The notes beneath the pieces were generated by a model. That model saw only the letters and a program-made list of their open reading frames with translations. It did not search any database and was not told the DNA's origin. The translations under genes and the position numbers were made by a program. 64,000 bases of DNA from Achromobacter deleyi (GTDB lineage Bacteria > Pseudomonadota > Gammaproteobacteria > Burkholderiales > Burkholderiaceae_B): assembly GCF_902859705.1 (NCBI RefSeq), contig NZ_CADIJO010000018.1, forward strand, positions 53,326-117,325, read 5' to 3'. The stretch's first letter is position 1; every line of letters starts with the position of its first letter. Positions 35,846 through 44,097 of this stretch are shown here, in pieces.

Positions 35846-37480
35846 TTATTCGGCGTCGGCCGCCTTGCGCGGGCGACGGGCGCGCGTGGCCGTCTTGCGG
35901 GCGGGCTTGGCCGCGGGTTCGGCGACGGGTTCCGGCGCAGACGCCTCCGCCTGCTTTGACGCCCCCGCGGACGTACGACGGCCGGACTTCGCGGCACGCG
36001 CAGGCTTGCGGCCGGCAGCCGGGGCGGATTCTGTCGCGGCCGGCTCAGTGCCGGCCGGCGTCGACGCAGGTTCGCTCGCGTGACGGGAAGGCGCCGCTTG
36101 CGCAGCGGCGGGTTCCGCGGCAGGCGCGGTCCCAGCCGAGACTGGGGCCGACGCCGCGGAGGATGCGGCCGAGTCCGCACCGGAAGTCGCCGCGTTCCGA
36201 CCGCTTTTCGCCGCCGCACGGCCGCCGCGCGACCCGCGCCGGCTCTTGTTGTCGACCTGCGGCGCCGCGTCGGGCGACGACGACGTCGACGGCTCCTCGA
36301 AGGGTGATTCGCTGCTTGCCGGCGCGGAGAACGGTGCTGCGGGCATCGATTGCGCCGCATCCACTTCGAACGCCTGCGACGGCGCGGCGGTAGGTTCTAC
36401 GCCCCACAGCGGCAACGCCACGGGTTCATCGCCCTCGCGGCCCGGTTCATGACGCCCCGAGGCGCGGCCCGCCCCCCCACGACCACCGCGGCCACCCGAC
36501 GCGTCCGGATGCTTGCGGCCGCCGCGTGCATTGCGGGCCGGCTTGGCATCGGCCTCGTCAGCGGCAGAAACCTCTGCCTGACTGTCTTGCCCCGACGTCG
36601 ACGCCAAGGCGCGCACGCCGGGCTTGCCACCCGTGCGCGCCTGGCCGCCGCCCGCGTTGTCGCGATACACGTAGGTGCCCGATTTCTCTTCGCGGCCTAC
36701 TTCCAGGAAACCGCGCGACTGGGCTTCGTCCAGCAGGTTGCCGAAGGCGCGAAAGCCGTAGTAGGACTCGTTGAAATCCGGCCGGCGGCGCTTGAGCGCG
36801 TCTTTCAGGGCGGACGCCCAGACCTTGCCGCTGTCGCCGCGCTCGGCCATCAGGGCTTCGAACGTCTCGACCACCATGTCCACCGCCTGCGTCTTGCGGG
36901 CTTCCAGCTCTTCCTTGCGACGACGTTCTTCGTCCGGCGAACGGCGCTGGGTGGGATTGGCCGCGCCGCGATTGTCGCGGCGGGCGTCGGCGGCGCGCTG
37001 GCCTTCGCGGGCCAGGTCGTCATAGAAAATGAATTCGTCGCAGTTGGCGATCAACAGGTCCGAGGTGGATTGCTTGACGCCCACCCCGATCACCTTCTTG
37101 TTGTTCTCGCGCAGCTTGGACACCAGGGGCGAGAAATCGGAATCGCCGCTGATGATGACGAAGGTGTTGACGTGCGACTTGGTGTAGCAGAAGTCCAGTG
37201 CGTCCACGACCAGCCGGATGTCGGCCGAATTCTTGCCCGATTGGCGCACGTGGGGAATTTCGATGAGCTCGAAATTGGCCTCGTGCATGGGCGCCTTGAA
37301 TTCCTTGTAGCGTTCCCAGTCGCAATAGGCCTTCTTGACCACGATGCTGCCCTTGAGCAGCAGGCGCTCGAGCACCGGGCGGATATCGAACTTCTGGTAC
37401 TTCGTGTCGCGCACGCCAAGCGCCACGTTCTCGAAGTCGCAAAAAAGCGCCATGCTGACGTTATCGTTGGCTGCATTCAT
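35846..37480 (-). CDS. NYN-domain (PIN-like) putative ribonuclease with LOTUS/OST-HTH domain and long basic Ala/Ser/Pro tail
   Basis: A 544-residue protein in three parts. Residues 8-150 are a NYN/LabA-like nuclease domain: LFCDFENVALG with D15, IRLVVDALDFC and IISGDSDFSPLV supply the acidic cluster. Residues 190-265 hold a LOTUS/OST-HTH RNA-binding domain (WASALKDALKRRRPDFNES, then YGFRAFGNLLDEAQ). The last 270 residues are low-complexity Ala/Ser/Pro with Arg/Lys-Gly patches such as KSRRGSRGGRAAAK, likely disordered and nucleic-acid binding. The ATG at 37480 follows CGGAG. It is divergent from a GNAT gene. An RNA-cleaving role is inferred from the family. Confidence 0.85.
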   Translation of the reverse strand: MNAANDNVSMALFCDFENVALGVRDTKYQKFDIRPVLERLLLKGSIVVKKAYCDWERYKEFKAPMHEANFELIEIPHVRQSGKNSADIRLVVDALDFCYTKSHVNTFVIISGDSDFSPLVSKLRENNKKVIGVGVKQSTSDLLIANCDEFIFYDDLAREGQRAADARRDNRGAANPTQRRSPDEERRRKEELEARKTQAVDMVVETFEALMAERGDSGKVWASALKDALKRRRPDFNESYYGFRAFGNLLDEAQSRGFLEVGREEKSGTYVYRDNAGGGQARTGGKPGVRALASTSGQDSQAEVSAADEADAKPARNARGGRKHPDASGGRGGRGGAGRASGRHEPGREGDEPVALPLWGVEPTAAPSQAFEVDAAQSMPAAPFSAPASSESPFEEPSTSSSPDAAPQVDNKSRRGSRGGRAAAKSGRNAATSGADSAASSAASAPVSAGTAPAAEPAAAQAAPSRHASEPASTPAGTEPAATESAPAAGRKPARAAKSGRRTSAGASKQAEASAPEPVAEPAAKPARKTATRARRPRKAADAE

Positions 37481-37612
37481 GTTTTTCTCCGTTGCTGCGG
37501 CAACCCGGGGCCCTGCTTGCACACTTCCAGGACCCACGGCGTTCGGCCGCGATATGTCGCCCATGATATACATATCCGCTCCCCCACCCCGGACCCCGAC
37601 GCCCCCGCCGCC

Positions 37613-38203
37613 ATGCCCGACGCCGCCGCGCTGCCCACGCTTGCCACCGAACGCCTGATCCTGCCGCCGCTTGGGCTGGACGACGCACCGGCCATCCAGC
37701 GCATCTTTCCGCAATGGGAAGTGGTGCGCTACCTGGCGGACCAGGTGCCCTGGCCCTACCCGGCGGACGGCGCGCGCACCTATGTGGAACAGGTGGCGCT
37801 GCCGGCGATGCGGCGCGGCGTGCAGTGGCATTGGTCGCTGCGCACGCGCGCCGAACCCGATCGCCTGATCGGCCTCATCAGCCTGATGCAGGACGACCCC
37901 GGCAACAACCGCGGCTTCTGGCTGGACCCGGACTTTCGCGGCCACGGTTACATGACCGAGGCCAGCGAAGTGGTCACCGGCTATTGGTTCGACGTGCTGG
38001 ACCAGCCGGTGCTGCGGGCGCCCAAGGCCATCGCCAACGATGGCTCGCGCAACCTGTCGCGGCGCACCGGCATGCGCCTGGTGGCCACGGAAGAACGCGG
38101 CTTTGTCTCGGGCCGCATGCAGGCCGAAGTGTGGGAAATCACCCGCGACGAATGGCGGGCGCGGCGGCAACAGGCCGCCCGTTCGGCCGGGCCGGCGCAG
38201 TGA
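37613..38203 (+). CDS. GNAT-family N-acetyltransferase (RimJ-like)
   Basis: A 196-residue acetyltransferase. The start LATERLILPPLGLDDAPAI, the acetyl-CoA loop FWLDPDFRGHGYMTEASEVV and NLSRRTGMRLVATEERGFV place it in the RimJ/RimL branch, which acetylates protein N-termini or small amines. It is divergent from the NYN gene across 132 bases. No ribosome site is strong for the ATG at 37613. Confidence 0.85.
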   Translation: MPDAAALPTLATERLILPPLGLDDAPAIQRIFPQWEVVRYLADQVPWPYPADGARTYVEQVALPAMRRGVQWHWSLRTRAEPDRLIGLISLMQDDPGNNRGFWLDPDFRGHGYMTEASEVVTGYWFDVLDQPVLRAPKAIANDGSRNLSRRTGMRLVATEERGFVSGRMQAEVWEITRDEWRARRQQAARSAGPAQ

Positions 38204-38257
38204 CGGCGGCCGATCCCTCTTTCATCCGCCCTTAATCCGCCCCTATTTTTCTTCCGT

Positions 38258-38309
38258 GACGCGCCCTGGCGCGTCTCCCTGGTTTTCTTGCGCGACGCGC
38301 CCCGGCGCG
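38258..38309 (+). terminator. Two similar hairpins downstream of the GNAT gene
   Basis: GACGCGCC/GGCGCGTC (38258-38275, two-base loop) and a near copy CGCGCC/GGCGCG (38296-38309). GGTTTTCTTG lies between them. They probably terminate the GNAT transcript before the motA-type promoter. Confidence 0.45.
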
Positions 38310-38408
38310 CACCCTGACAGGCGGTTTAAGCCGGCGCTTACCGCCCCTTTCGCCCCGTTTTCTTCCCGATTGGCCGGCCCGGTCCGTGGCTAGAATTTGC
38401 CACCATCC

Positions 38409-38430
38409 GGCATTCCGTGAACGGAATGCC
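38409..38430 (+). promoter_or_regulatory. Perfect 10-bp-arm palindrome just upstream of the MotA-like gene
   Basis: Arms GGCATTCCGT and ACGGAATGCC around GA, ending 20 bases before the ATG. A TAGAAT -10-like box at 38391-38396 would put the palindrome at the start of the transcript. It may be an operator or a 5' RNA hairpin near the weak ribosome site. Confidence 0.5.
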
Positions 38431-38450
38431 TTCGCTATCGGGCAAGATCC

Positions 38451-39317
38451 ATGAATCCGTCTACCGTCATCGGCGCCGTCGTCGGCCTGCTTACCCTGGT
38501 TATCGTCGTCGCGCTGGCCGCCACCGACCCGGGCCTGTATTTCAACCTGCCGGGCCTGGCCATCGTGCTGGGCGGCACCTGCGCCGCGCTGTTCATCGCC
38601 TACCCGCTGTCCGAAGTGATGCGGGTGTTCAAGCTGGTGGTGACGGTATTCCGCAACGACCAGCACGACCAGCAGCGCGACATCGAAGAACTGGTGTCGA
38701 TGGCGCAGCTGTGGATGAACACGGACGTGCACAAGGTCGAGCAGGAACTGAAAAAGGTCACCAACCCGTTCCTGCGCACCGGCGTGCAGCTCATCATCGA
38801 CAACACGCCGGAAGACCAGATCATCGAACTGCTGCAGTGGCGCGTGTCGCGGCTGCGGGCCCGTGAAATGGCCGAGGCGCAGATGTTCCGCGTGATGGCC
38901 ACGTTTGCCCCCGCCTTCGGCATGCTGGGCACGCTGATCGGCCTGATCAACCTGATGGCGGTGCTGGGCGACGGCAGCATGACGATGATCGGCCAGCAGC
39001 TGGCCATCGGCCTGATGACGACTTTCTACGGCATTTTGCTCGCCAACCTGGTCTGCAAGCCCATCGCCGTGAAGCTGGAACGCCGTACCGCGCGCCGCGT
39101 GGAATCCATGAACATGGTGCTGCAAGGCATCGCCATGATGTGCGAGAAGCGCGGCCCGGCCGTGGTGCGCGAAACGCTCAATTCGTTCGTGATGCACGTC
39201 GAAGACGAAATCTACGACGGCGGGGCCTCGGCCCCGCGCGCCAAGACCGAAGGCCAGGTCGCCGCGGCCGCAGCCAAGCCCGTTTCCATTACCCGCCCCG
39301 CCGCCGCGCGCCAATGA
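38451..39317 (+). CDS. MotA/PomA-like proton-channel stator subunit
   Basis: A 288-residue inner-membrane protein of the MotA/ExbB family with four helices. The pattern is GAVVGLLTLVIVVALAAT, GLAIVLGGTCAALFIAYPL, and the paired C-terminal helices around FAPAFGMLGTLIGLINLMAV and ALAIGLMTTFYGILLANLV. GMLGTLIGLI is the channel-lining signature. It overlaps the OmpA/MotB-like gene by ATGA. No flagellar or chemotaxis gene is near, so it is either a second motor stator (MotCD-like) or another ion-driven envelope machine. Confidence 0.87.
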   Translation: MNPSTVIGAVVGLLTLVIVVALAATDPGLYFNLPGLAIVLGGTCAALFIAYPLSEVMRVFKLVVTVFRNDQHDQQRDIEELVSMAQLWMNTDVHKVEQELKKVTNPFLRTGVQLIIDNTPEDQIIELLQWRVSRLRAREMAEAQMFRVMATFAPAFGMLGTLIGLINLMAVLGDGSMTMIGQQLAIGLMTTFYGILLANLVCKPIAVKLERRTARRVESMNMVLQGIAMMCEKRGPAVVRETLNSFVMHVEDEIYDGGASAPRAKTEGQVAAAAAKPVSITRPAAARQ

Positions 39318-40297
39318 GCCTGATTTCCCCTTCCCTGGCGCAGCGGATCGAGCAGGCCCGCCAGGCCCAGATGCGCGCGCAGAAGGCGGCGGCCAATAGC
39401 GGCTGGCGCCCGACCAAGAGCGAGCGCAAGGACCGCTATGCCCGCTGGCACGTCGAGGAAACGGTCGAGCAGGACGCCGAAAACTGGCTGCTGAGCTACC
39501 TGGACCTGATCACCCTGCTGCTGGCCATGCTGGTGGTGCTGCTGGCGGTGTCGCGCCTGCACGGCGGCTTTTACGAAGCCGGCGACAAGCAGGTGGACCT
39601 GGTCGGCACCCTGGCGACCAAGGGCCTGCCGACCTATGACGGCGAGTATTCCGAATTCGATGCGGTCGCCATTCCGGCCAGCTGGGCCGAACCGCCCGCC
39701 CCCGTCGCCACGGCGGCTGCCGAGAACGCCGAACCGCCGGCCGACGGCGTCGTGGTGGCCGAGGCCGCCAAGCCGCTGAAGGCTCCATCCAAGGAATCGC
39801 TGGGCCTGGGCGACCTGGGCAAGTCGGTCGACGTCATCATCAACGAGCAATCGGTGAGCTTTCGGATCAGCAACGAACTGCTGTTTCCGTCGGGCCAGGC
39901 CACGCTCAGCCCGGCCGGGCTGGACGTGATCAAGCGCCTGGCCGTGATCCTGAACAAGAACGCCTACCAGGTGTCGGTGGAAGGCCACAGCGACCCCGTG
40001 CCGATCCAGACGCGCCAGTTCGCCTCGAACTGGGAACTGTCCAGCAGCCGCGCCACCAGCGTGCTGCGCGAACTGGTGCGCGACGGCGTGGCCGGCAGCC
40101 GTCTGCGCGCGGTGGGCTATGCCGAAACGCGTCCGATCGAGTCCAACGACACCCCCGCAGGCCGGGCGGCCAATCGGCGGGTGGAACTGATCATGGACAT
40201 CACCGCGCCGGCCAAGCCCGCCCAGGGCGAGGCCAAGGCGGGCGATGGCAAGGCCGTGAACAAGACCGCGGCGGCCGCCAAGCCCGGCGACTCCTGA
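39314..40297 (+). CDS. MotB-like stator subunit with OmpA peptidoglycan-binding domain
   Basis: A 327-residue protein. One membrane helix near residue 60 carries the essential aspartate (LSYLDLITLLLAMLVVLLA). A low-complexity linker follows, then the OmpA/MotB domain (LLFPSGQATLSPAGLDVI, VEGHSDPVPI, then RPIESNDTPAGRAANRRVEL). The protein anchors the channel to peptidoglycan. The N-terminus (about 55 residues, basic and Gln/Arg-rich) and the Ala/Lys tail are longer than in flagellar MotB. It is coupled to the MotA-like gene, and a strong terminator follows. Confidence 0.88.
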   Translation: MSLISPSLAQRIEQARQAQMRAQKAAANSGWRPTKSERKDRYARWHVEETVEQDAENWLLSYLDLITLLLAMLVVLLAVSRLHGGFYEAGDKQVDLVGTLATKGLPTYDGEYSEFDAVAIPASWAEPPAPVATAAAENAEPPADGVVVAEAAKPLKAPSKESLGLGDLGKSVDVIINEQSVSFRISNELLFPSGQATLSPAGLDVIKRLAVILNKNAYQVSVEGHSDPVPIQTRQFASNWELSSSRATSVLRELVRDGVAGSRLRAVGYAETRPIESNDTPAGRAANRRVELIMDITAPAKPAQGEAKAGDGKAVNKTAAAAKPGDS

Positions 40298-40324
40298 TCC
40301 TGGCGCTTCGGCCTGGTCTGCAAC

Positions 40325-40348
40325 AACCGGCTTCGGCCGGTTTTATTT
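40325..40348 (+). terminator. Rho-independent terminator after the MotA/MotB-like pair
   Basis: AACCGGC, TTCG tetraloop, GCCGGTT, then TTATTT. A classical intrinsic terminator 28 bases past the stop codon. Confidence 0.85.
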
Positions 40349-40449
40349 CGCCCGTGCAAACGCTTGCTCGGCCTGCCGCAAACCGCTGTAATCTGGCGGC
40401 CTGCCCCCTTCGAAAACGCGCGCCGGGCGCCGTTCACCAGGAAGAAACC

Positions 40450-40803
40450 ATGCCGTACATGCTGCTGATAGTCGAACCGACGGGCCAACGCGCCGAGCGC
40501 ACGCCGGACGAGGGCCGCGAGGCCTACGCGCAGATGCTGCGCTATGCCGAAGGCCTGCAATCGCGCGGACTGCTGAAAGCCGCCGAATCGCTCAAGTCCG
40601 ATGCCGACGGCGTACGGCTGCAAGTGCGCGGCGGTCAGCGCACGCTGGTCGACGGCCCGTTCGCCGAAGCCAAGGAAATGATCGGCGGCTTTTTCCTCTT
40701 GACCACCGACAGCCGCGACGAAGCCTTGAAGCTGGCGGCCGAGTGCCCGGCCGCCCAGTGGGCCACGGTCGAAGTGCGGGAACTGGGGCCCTGTTTCCTG
40801 TAA
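40450..40803 (+). CDS. DGPF-motif/YCII-related protein 1
   Basis: A 117-residue ferredoxin-like-fold protein with the DGPF motif (TLVDGPFAEAKEMIGGFFLL) near residue 68. The family is almost always encoded beside ECF42-type sigma factors, as here. Its biochemical role is unresolved; a small-molecule enzyme or sensor has been suggested. CAGGAAGAAACC precedes the ATG. Confidence 0.87.
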   Translation: MPYMLLIVEPTGQRAERTPDEGREAYAQMLRYAEGLQSRGLLKAAESLKSDADGVRLQVRGGQRTLVDGPFAEAKEMIGGFFLLTTDSRDEALKLAAECPAAQWATVEVRELGPCFL

Positions 40804-40882
40804 TCGTCCGACCGGCCGTTGGCAGCAACAGGCCAGCAGCCGACCCATCGACTAGGTATTTACCCTGAATTCGTGATGCCGC

Positions 40883-40909
40883 TGTCGATTTGGCCCTGCG
40901 CCATGCGTC
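40883..40909 (+). promoter_or_regulatory. Candidate ECF42-type promoter
   Basis: TGTCGA at 40883-40888, a 17-base spacer, CGTC at 40906-40909, 55 bases before the second DGPF gene. This matches the -35 TGTCGA and CGTC-like -10 that I recall for ECF42 targets. It would make the sigma factor control its own operon. Confidence 0.45.
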
Positions 40910-40963
40910 GTGCCGGTACAAGCCCCAAAACTGGGGCCTTGCCATCGACACCAGGAGACTGCA

Positions 40964-41377
40964 ATGCGATTCATGATCATCGTGCGCGCCACGTCCGACA
41001 GCGAAGCCGGCGTGCTGCCGGATGCCAGCCTGCTAGCCGCCATGGGCGCCTACCACGAAGCCCTGGCCAAGGCCGGCGTGCTGCTGGATGCCAACGGCCT
41101 GCGCCCCTCGTCGGCGGGGTGGCGCATCCAGTACGACAGCAAGGGCCAACGCAAGGTCGTGGACGGCCCCTTTGCCGACACCAAGGAACTGGTGGCCGGC
41201 TACACCCTGATCCAGGTGCGCTCGCGCGAAGAAGCGCTGCAATGGACGCTGCGCTTTCCCGAGCCGTTCCCCGACCAGCCCTGCGAAATCGAAGTGCGCC
41301 AGCTGTACGAACTGGATGACCTGGGCGCCGGCGAGGCCATCGAGCGCTTTCGCGCCCTGCCCGGCAACGGCCGTTGA
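40964..41377 (+). CDS. DGPF-motif/YCII-related protein 2
   Basis: A 137-residue paralogue of the preceding protein: VVDGPFADTKELVAGYTLIQ carries the motif near residue 66. A C-terminal extension (QLYELDDLGAGEAIERFRAL) is typical of this second subtype. CAGGAG precedes the ATG at 40964, with a candidate ECF promoter upstream. It is followed at 54 bases by the VOC gene. Confidence 0.87.
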   Translation: MRFMIIVRATSDSEAGVLPDASLLAAMGAYHEALAKAGVLLDANGLRPSSAGWRIQYDSKGQRKVVDGPFADTKELVAGYTLIQVRSREEALQWTLRFPEPFPDQPCEIEVRQLYELDDLGAGEAIERFRALPGNGR

Positions 41378-41431
41378 TTTGCCGTTGATTCACCGCTGAT
41401 CCCCTCTGTTACCGCCAACCCGAGGCACGCC

Positions 41432-41839
41432 ATGCACAAACAGATCTTCGTCAACCTGCCCATCAATGACATGCAGAAGTCGCAGGCTTTTTTCAAGAGC
41501 CTGGGCTTTACCTTCAATCCGCAATTCACCAACGACCAGGGCGCCTGCATGGTCGTCAGCGACGACATCTACGTCATGCTGCTGGTCAAGCCCTTCTTCC
41601 AGGGCTTTACCGGCAAGCCCATCGCCGACGCCACCCAAAGCACCGAAATGCTGATCGCGCTGTCCTGCGAAAGCCGTGCCGAGGTCGATGACCTGGTGGC
41701 CCGCGCCAAGGCCGCGGGCGCCACCGTGCCGCGCCAGCCGCAAGACCATGGCTTCATGTACGGCCACGGCTTTGACGATCTGGACGGCCACATCTGGGAA
41801 GTGTTCTACATGGTGCCGGGCGAGACCCCGCAGGCATGA
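41432..41839 (+). CDS. VOC-superfamily (glyoxalase/bleomycin-resistance-like) protein
   Basis: A 135-residue protein with the glyoxalase-fold halves FVNLPINDMQKSQAFFKSLG and YGHGFDDLDGHIWEVFYMVP. The metal position E in IWEVFYM is conserved. Such proteins often accompany DGPF-ECF operons. Its stop overlaps the sigma-factor start by ATGA, coupling the two. The substrate is unknown. Confidence 0.87.
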   Translation: MHKQIFVNLPINDMQKSQAFFKSLGFTFNPQFTNDQGACMVVSDDIYVMLLVKPFFQGFTGKPIADATQSTEMLIALSCESRAEVDDLVARAKAAGATVPRQPQDHGFMYGHGFDDLDGHIWEVFYMVPGETPQA

Positions 41840-43131
41840 CCCCGCCGGACGCCGCCGCCACGCACCGCGCCATCGAGGCCGTCTGGCGCATCGAGGCCGC
41901 CAGCGTCATTGCCGGCGTGGCGCGCCTGGTGCGCGACGTCGGGCTGGCCGAAGAACTGGCCCAGGACGCGCTGGTGGCCGCGCTGGAGCGCTGGCCAACC
42001 AGCGGCGTGCCGGACAACCCCGGAGCGTGGCTCATGACCACCGCCAAAAACCGCGCCCGCGACCGCCTGCGGCTGGACGCCATCCACCACCGCAAGCACG
42101 AGCAGATCGGGCACGAACTCGAAGCCTTGCAGGCCGACGTCGAGCCCGATTTCGTCGACGCGCTGGACGCGGCGCGCCAGGACGACATCGGCGACGACCT
42201 GCTGCGGCTGGTGTTCACGGCCTGCCACCCGGTGCTGTCCACCGAGGCGCGGGTGGCGCTGACGCTGCGCCTGTTGGGCGGGCTGTCCACCGCCGAGATC
42301 GCACGCGCGTTCCTGGCATCGGAATCCACCATCGCGCAGCGCATCGTGCGGGCCAAGCGCAGCCTGACCGCGGCCGGCGTGCCGTTCGAGGTGCCGGGTC
42401 CGCAGGAACGCGCGCCGCGCCTGGCCTCGGTGCTGGAAGTGATCTACCTGATCTTCAACGAGGGCTATGCCGCCACGTCGGGGCAAGACTGGATGCGCCC
42501 GGCGCTGTGCGACGAAGCCCTACGGCTGGGCCGCATCCTGGCCCAGCTCGCGCCGTTGGAAAGCGAAGTGCACGGGCTGGTGGCGCTGATGGAATTGCAG
42601 GCCTCGCGGCTGCATGCCCGCAGCGACGCCCAGGGCCGCCCGGTGCTGCTGCTGGAACAGGATCGGGGCCGCTGGGACACGCTGCTGATCCGCCGCGGCC
42701 TGGCGGCGCTGGCGCGGGCCGAAGACCTGGGCGGCGCAGATGGGCCTTATGCGTTGCAGGCCGGCCTGGCCGCCTGCCATGCGCGGGCGCGGCAGGCCGC
42801 CGACACCGACTGGCCGCGCATCGTGGGGCTGTACGACCGGCTGTTGCGCGCCCAGCCATCACCGGTGGTGGAACTGAACCGCGCCGTGGCCGTCGGCATG
42901 GCGTTCGGCCCGCAGGCCGGGCTGGACCTGGCCGATGCCCTGGCCCAGGACCCGACGCTGGCCAACTACCATTGGCTGCCCAGCGTGCGCGGCGACCTGC
43001 TGGCCAAGCTGGGCCGGCGCGCCGAGGCGGCCGTGGAATTCGAGCGCGCGGCCGGCATGACCCAGAACGCCCGCGAACGCGAGATGCTGCTGGCGCGGCT
43101 GGCAGCCATGCAGGATGGCAATCATGTTTAA
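41836..43131 (+). CDS. ECF42-type RNA polymerase sigma factor with DUF6596/TPR-like C-terminal extension
   Basis: A 431-residue protein, more than twice a plain ECF sigma factor. Region 2 (VRDVGLAEELAQDALVAALE, then NPGAWLMTTAKNRARDRLR) and region 4 (GGLSTAEIARAFLASESTIA) occupy the first 180 residues. The rest is the ECF42 extension with the NEGYAA motif near residue 212 and helical TPR-like repeats (VVELNRAVAVGMAFG, FERAAGMTQNAREREML). No anti-sigma gene is present, so the extension likely controls activity. It ends the DGPF-DGPF-VOC-sigma operon. Confidence 0.9.
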   Translation: MTPPDAAATHRAIEAVWRIEAASVIAGVARLVRDVGLAEELAQDALVAALERWPTSGVPDNPGAWLMTTAKNRARDRLRLDAIHHRKHEQIGHELEALQADVEPDFVDALDAARQDDIGDDLLRLVFTACHPVLSTEARVALTLRLLGGLSTAEIARAFLASESTIAQRIVRAKRSLTAAGVPFEVPGPQERAPRLASVLEVIYLIFNEGYAATSGQDWMRPALCDEALRLGRILAQLAPLESEVHGLVALMELQASRLHARSDAQGRPVLLLEQDRGRWDTLLIRRGLAALARAEDLGGADGPYALQAGLAACHARARQAADTDWPRIVGLYDRLLRAQPSPVVELNRAVAVGMAFGPQAGLDLADALAQDPTLANYHWLPSVRGDLLAKLGRRAEAAVEFERAAGMTQNAREREMLLARLAAMQDGNHV

Positions 43132-43139
43132 ATTCCCGC

Positions 43140-44009
43140 ATGGCTTCCCTGTTGCCTCCCCCTCGCGGCGCTGCCGCGCCCGCTGAACCAATCATCGCGG
43201 GCGTACCGCAGGCGTTCGACCACCCCAACGACCGCGCCGAATTCCGCCGCCAGGCGCACCGGCCCGGCGTCGAGCTGTACCGCGCCCACATCATCCGCCA
43301 CGCGTTCGAACCGCATACGCACGAAGCCTTTGGCCTGGGCGCGATCGAAACCGGCGTAGAACGCTTTCGCTACCGCGGCGCCGAGCACCTGGCCCCGTCC
43401 GGGTCGGTGGTGCTGATGAACCCCGACGAACTGCACACCGGCCAGGCCGAGACCGAGGGCGGCTGGCGCTACCGCATGGCCTACATCGACCCCGCCGTGG
43501 TCGCACGGGTCACCGGCGAAGCCGACTGGTGGTTCGACTGCGCCGTGGGCCACGATGCCGCCAGCGCGCAACGCGTCACCGCCTTGCTCGATGCCTTGTG
43601 GCAGGCGCGTGAACCGCTGGCGTTCGACAGCGCCCTGTATGCGCTGCTGGCGGAATTTCGCCGCCACGCCCGCGTGCCCAGGCCCTTGCAGGCGGCCGCC
43701 GCGCCGCGCTTTGCCCGCGTCATCGACTACCTGCGCGCCAATCTGTCGCGGCGCCTGACGCTGGAAGAACTGGCCGAGGTCGCCGGGCTGAGCCCCTTCC
43801 ATTTCCTGCGCAGTTTCCAGGCGCAGCACCACGCCACGCCGCAGCAGATGCTGATGGCGCTGCGCCTGTTCGAGGCCAAGCGCCTGCTGGCCGCGGGCGA
43901 AACCCCGGCGCTGGCCGCCGGCCTGACCGACCAGGCCCACCTGACGCGTGCGTTCACCCGCCGCTATGGGGTGACGCCGGGGCGGTATCAGAAGCAGGTG
44001 CGGGCCTAG
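43140..44009 (+). CDS. AraC-family transcriptional regulator
   Basis: A 289-residue regulator of the type that pairs with small-molecule exporters. The N-terminal cupin has HAFEPHTHEAFGLGAIETGV and SVVLMNPDELHTGQAE. The C-terminal HTH reads LTLEELAEVAGLSPFHFLRS with LAAGLTDQAHLTRAFTRRYG and ends VTPGRYQKQ. It starts nine bases after the sigma-factor stop and is followed at 88 bases by a DMT transporter, its likely target. Confidence 0.89.
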   Translation: MASLLPPPRGAAAPAEPIIAGVPQAFDHPNDRAEFRRQAHRPGVELYRAHIIRHAFEPHTHEAFGLGAIETGVERFRYRGAEHLAPSGSVVLMNPDELHTGQAETEGGWRYRMAYIDPAVVARVTGEADWWFDCAVGHDAASAQRVTALLDALWQAREPLAFDSALYALLAEFRRHARVPRPLQAAAAPRFARVIDYLRANLSRRLTLEELAEVAGLSPFHFLRSFQAQHHATPQQMLMALRLFEAKRLLAAGETPALAAGLTDQAHLTRAFTRRYGVTPGRYQKQVRA

Positions 44010-44097
44010 CCGGCCCAGCGCAGCAATCTCATACAAGATTGCCCCCGCCCGTATCGCTAGACTGCCCGTCTGTATTGAATCTGCGATGGGAGTGTCT

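Noticed and set aside
36350..37612. Upstream in-frame extension of the GNAT gene on the plus strand
   Set aside because: It is antisense to the NYN-LOTUS gene and has no similarity to acetyltransferases; the family start fits ATG 37613.
37481..38170. Upstream in-frame extension of the NYN gene on the minus strand
   Set aside because: It runs antisense through the GNAT gene; the NYN domain and a good ribosome site begin at 37480.
4400..40400. TAATCTGGCGGC occurring before both ltrA (about 4408) and the first DGPF gene (about 40389)
   Set aside because: A 12-base coincidence with a -10-like TAATCT; no matching -35 at the right spacing in both, so no shared regulator is claimed.
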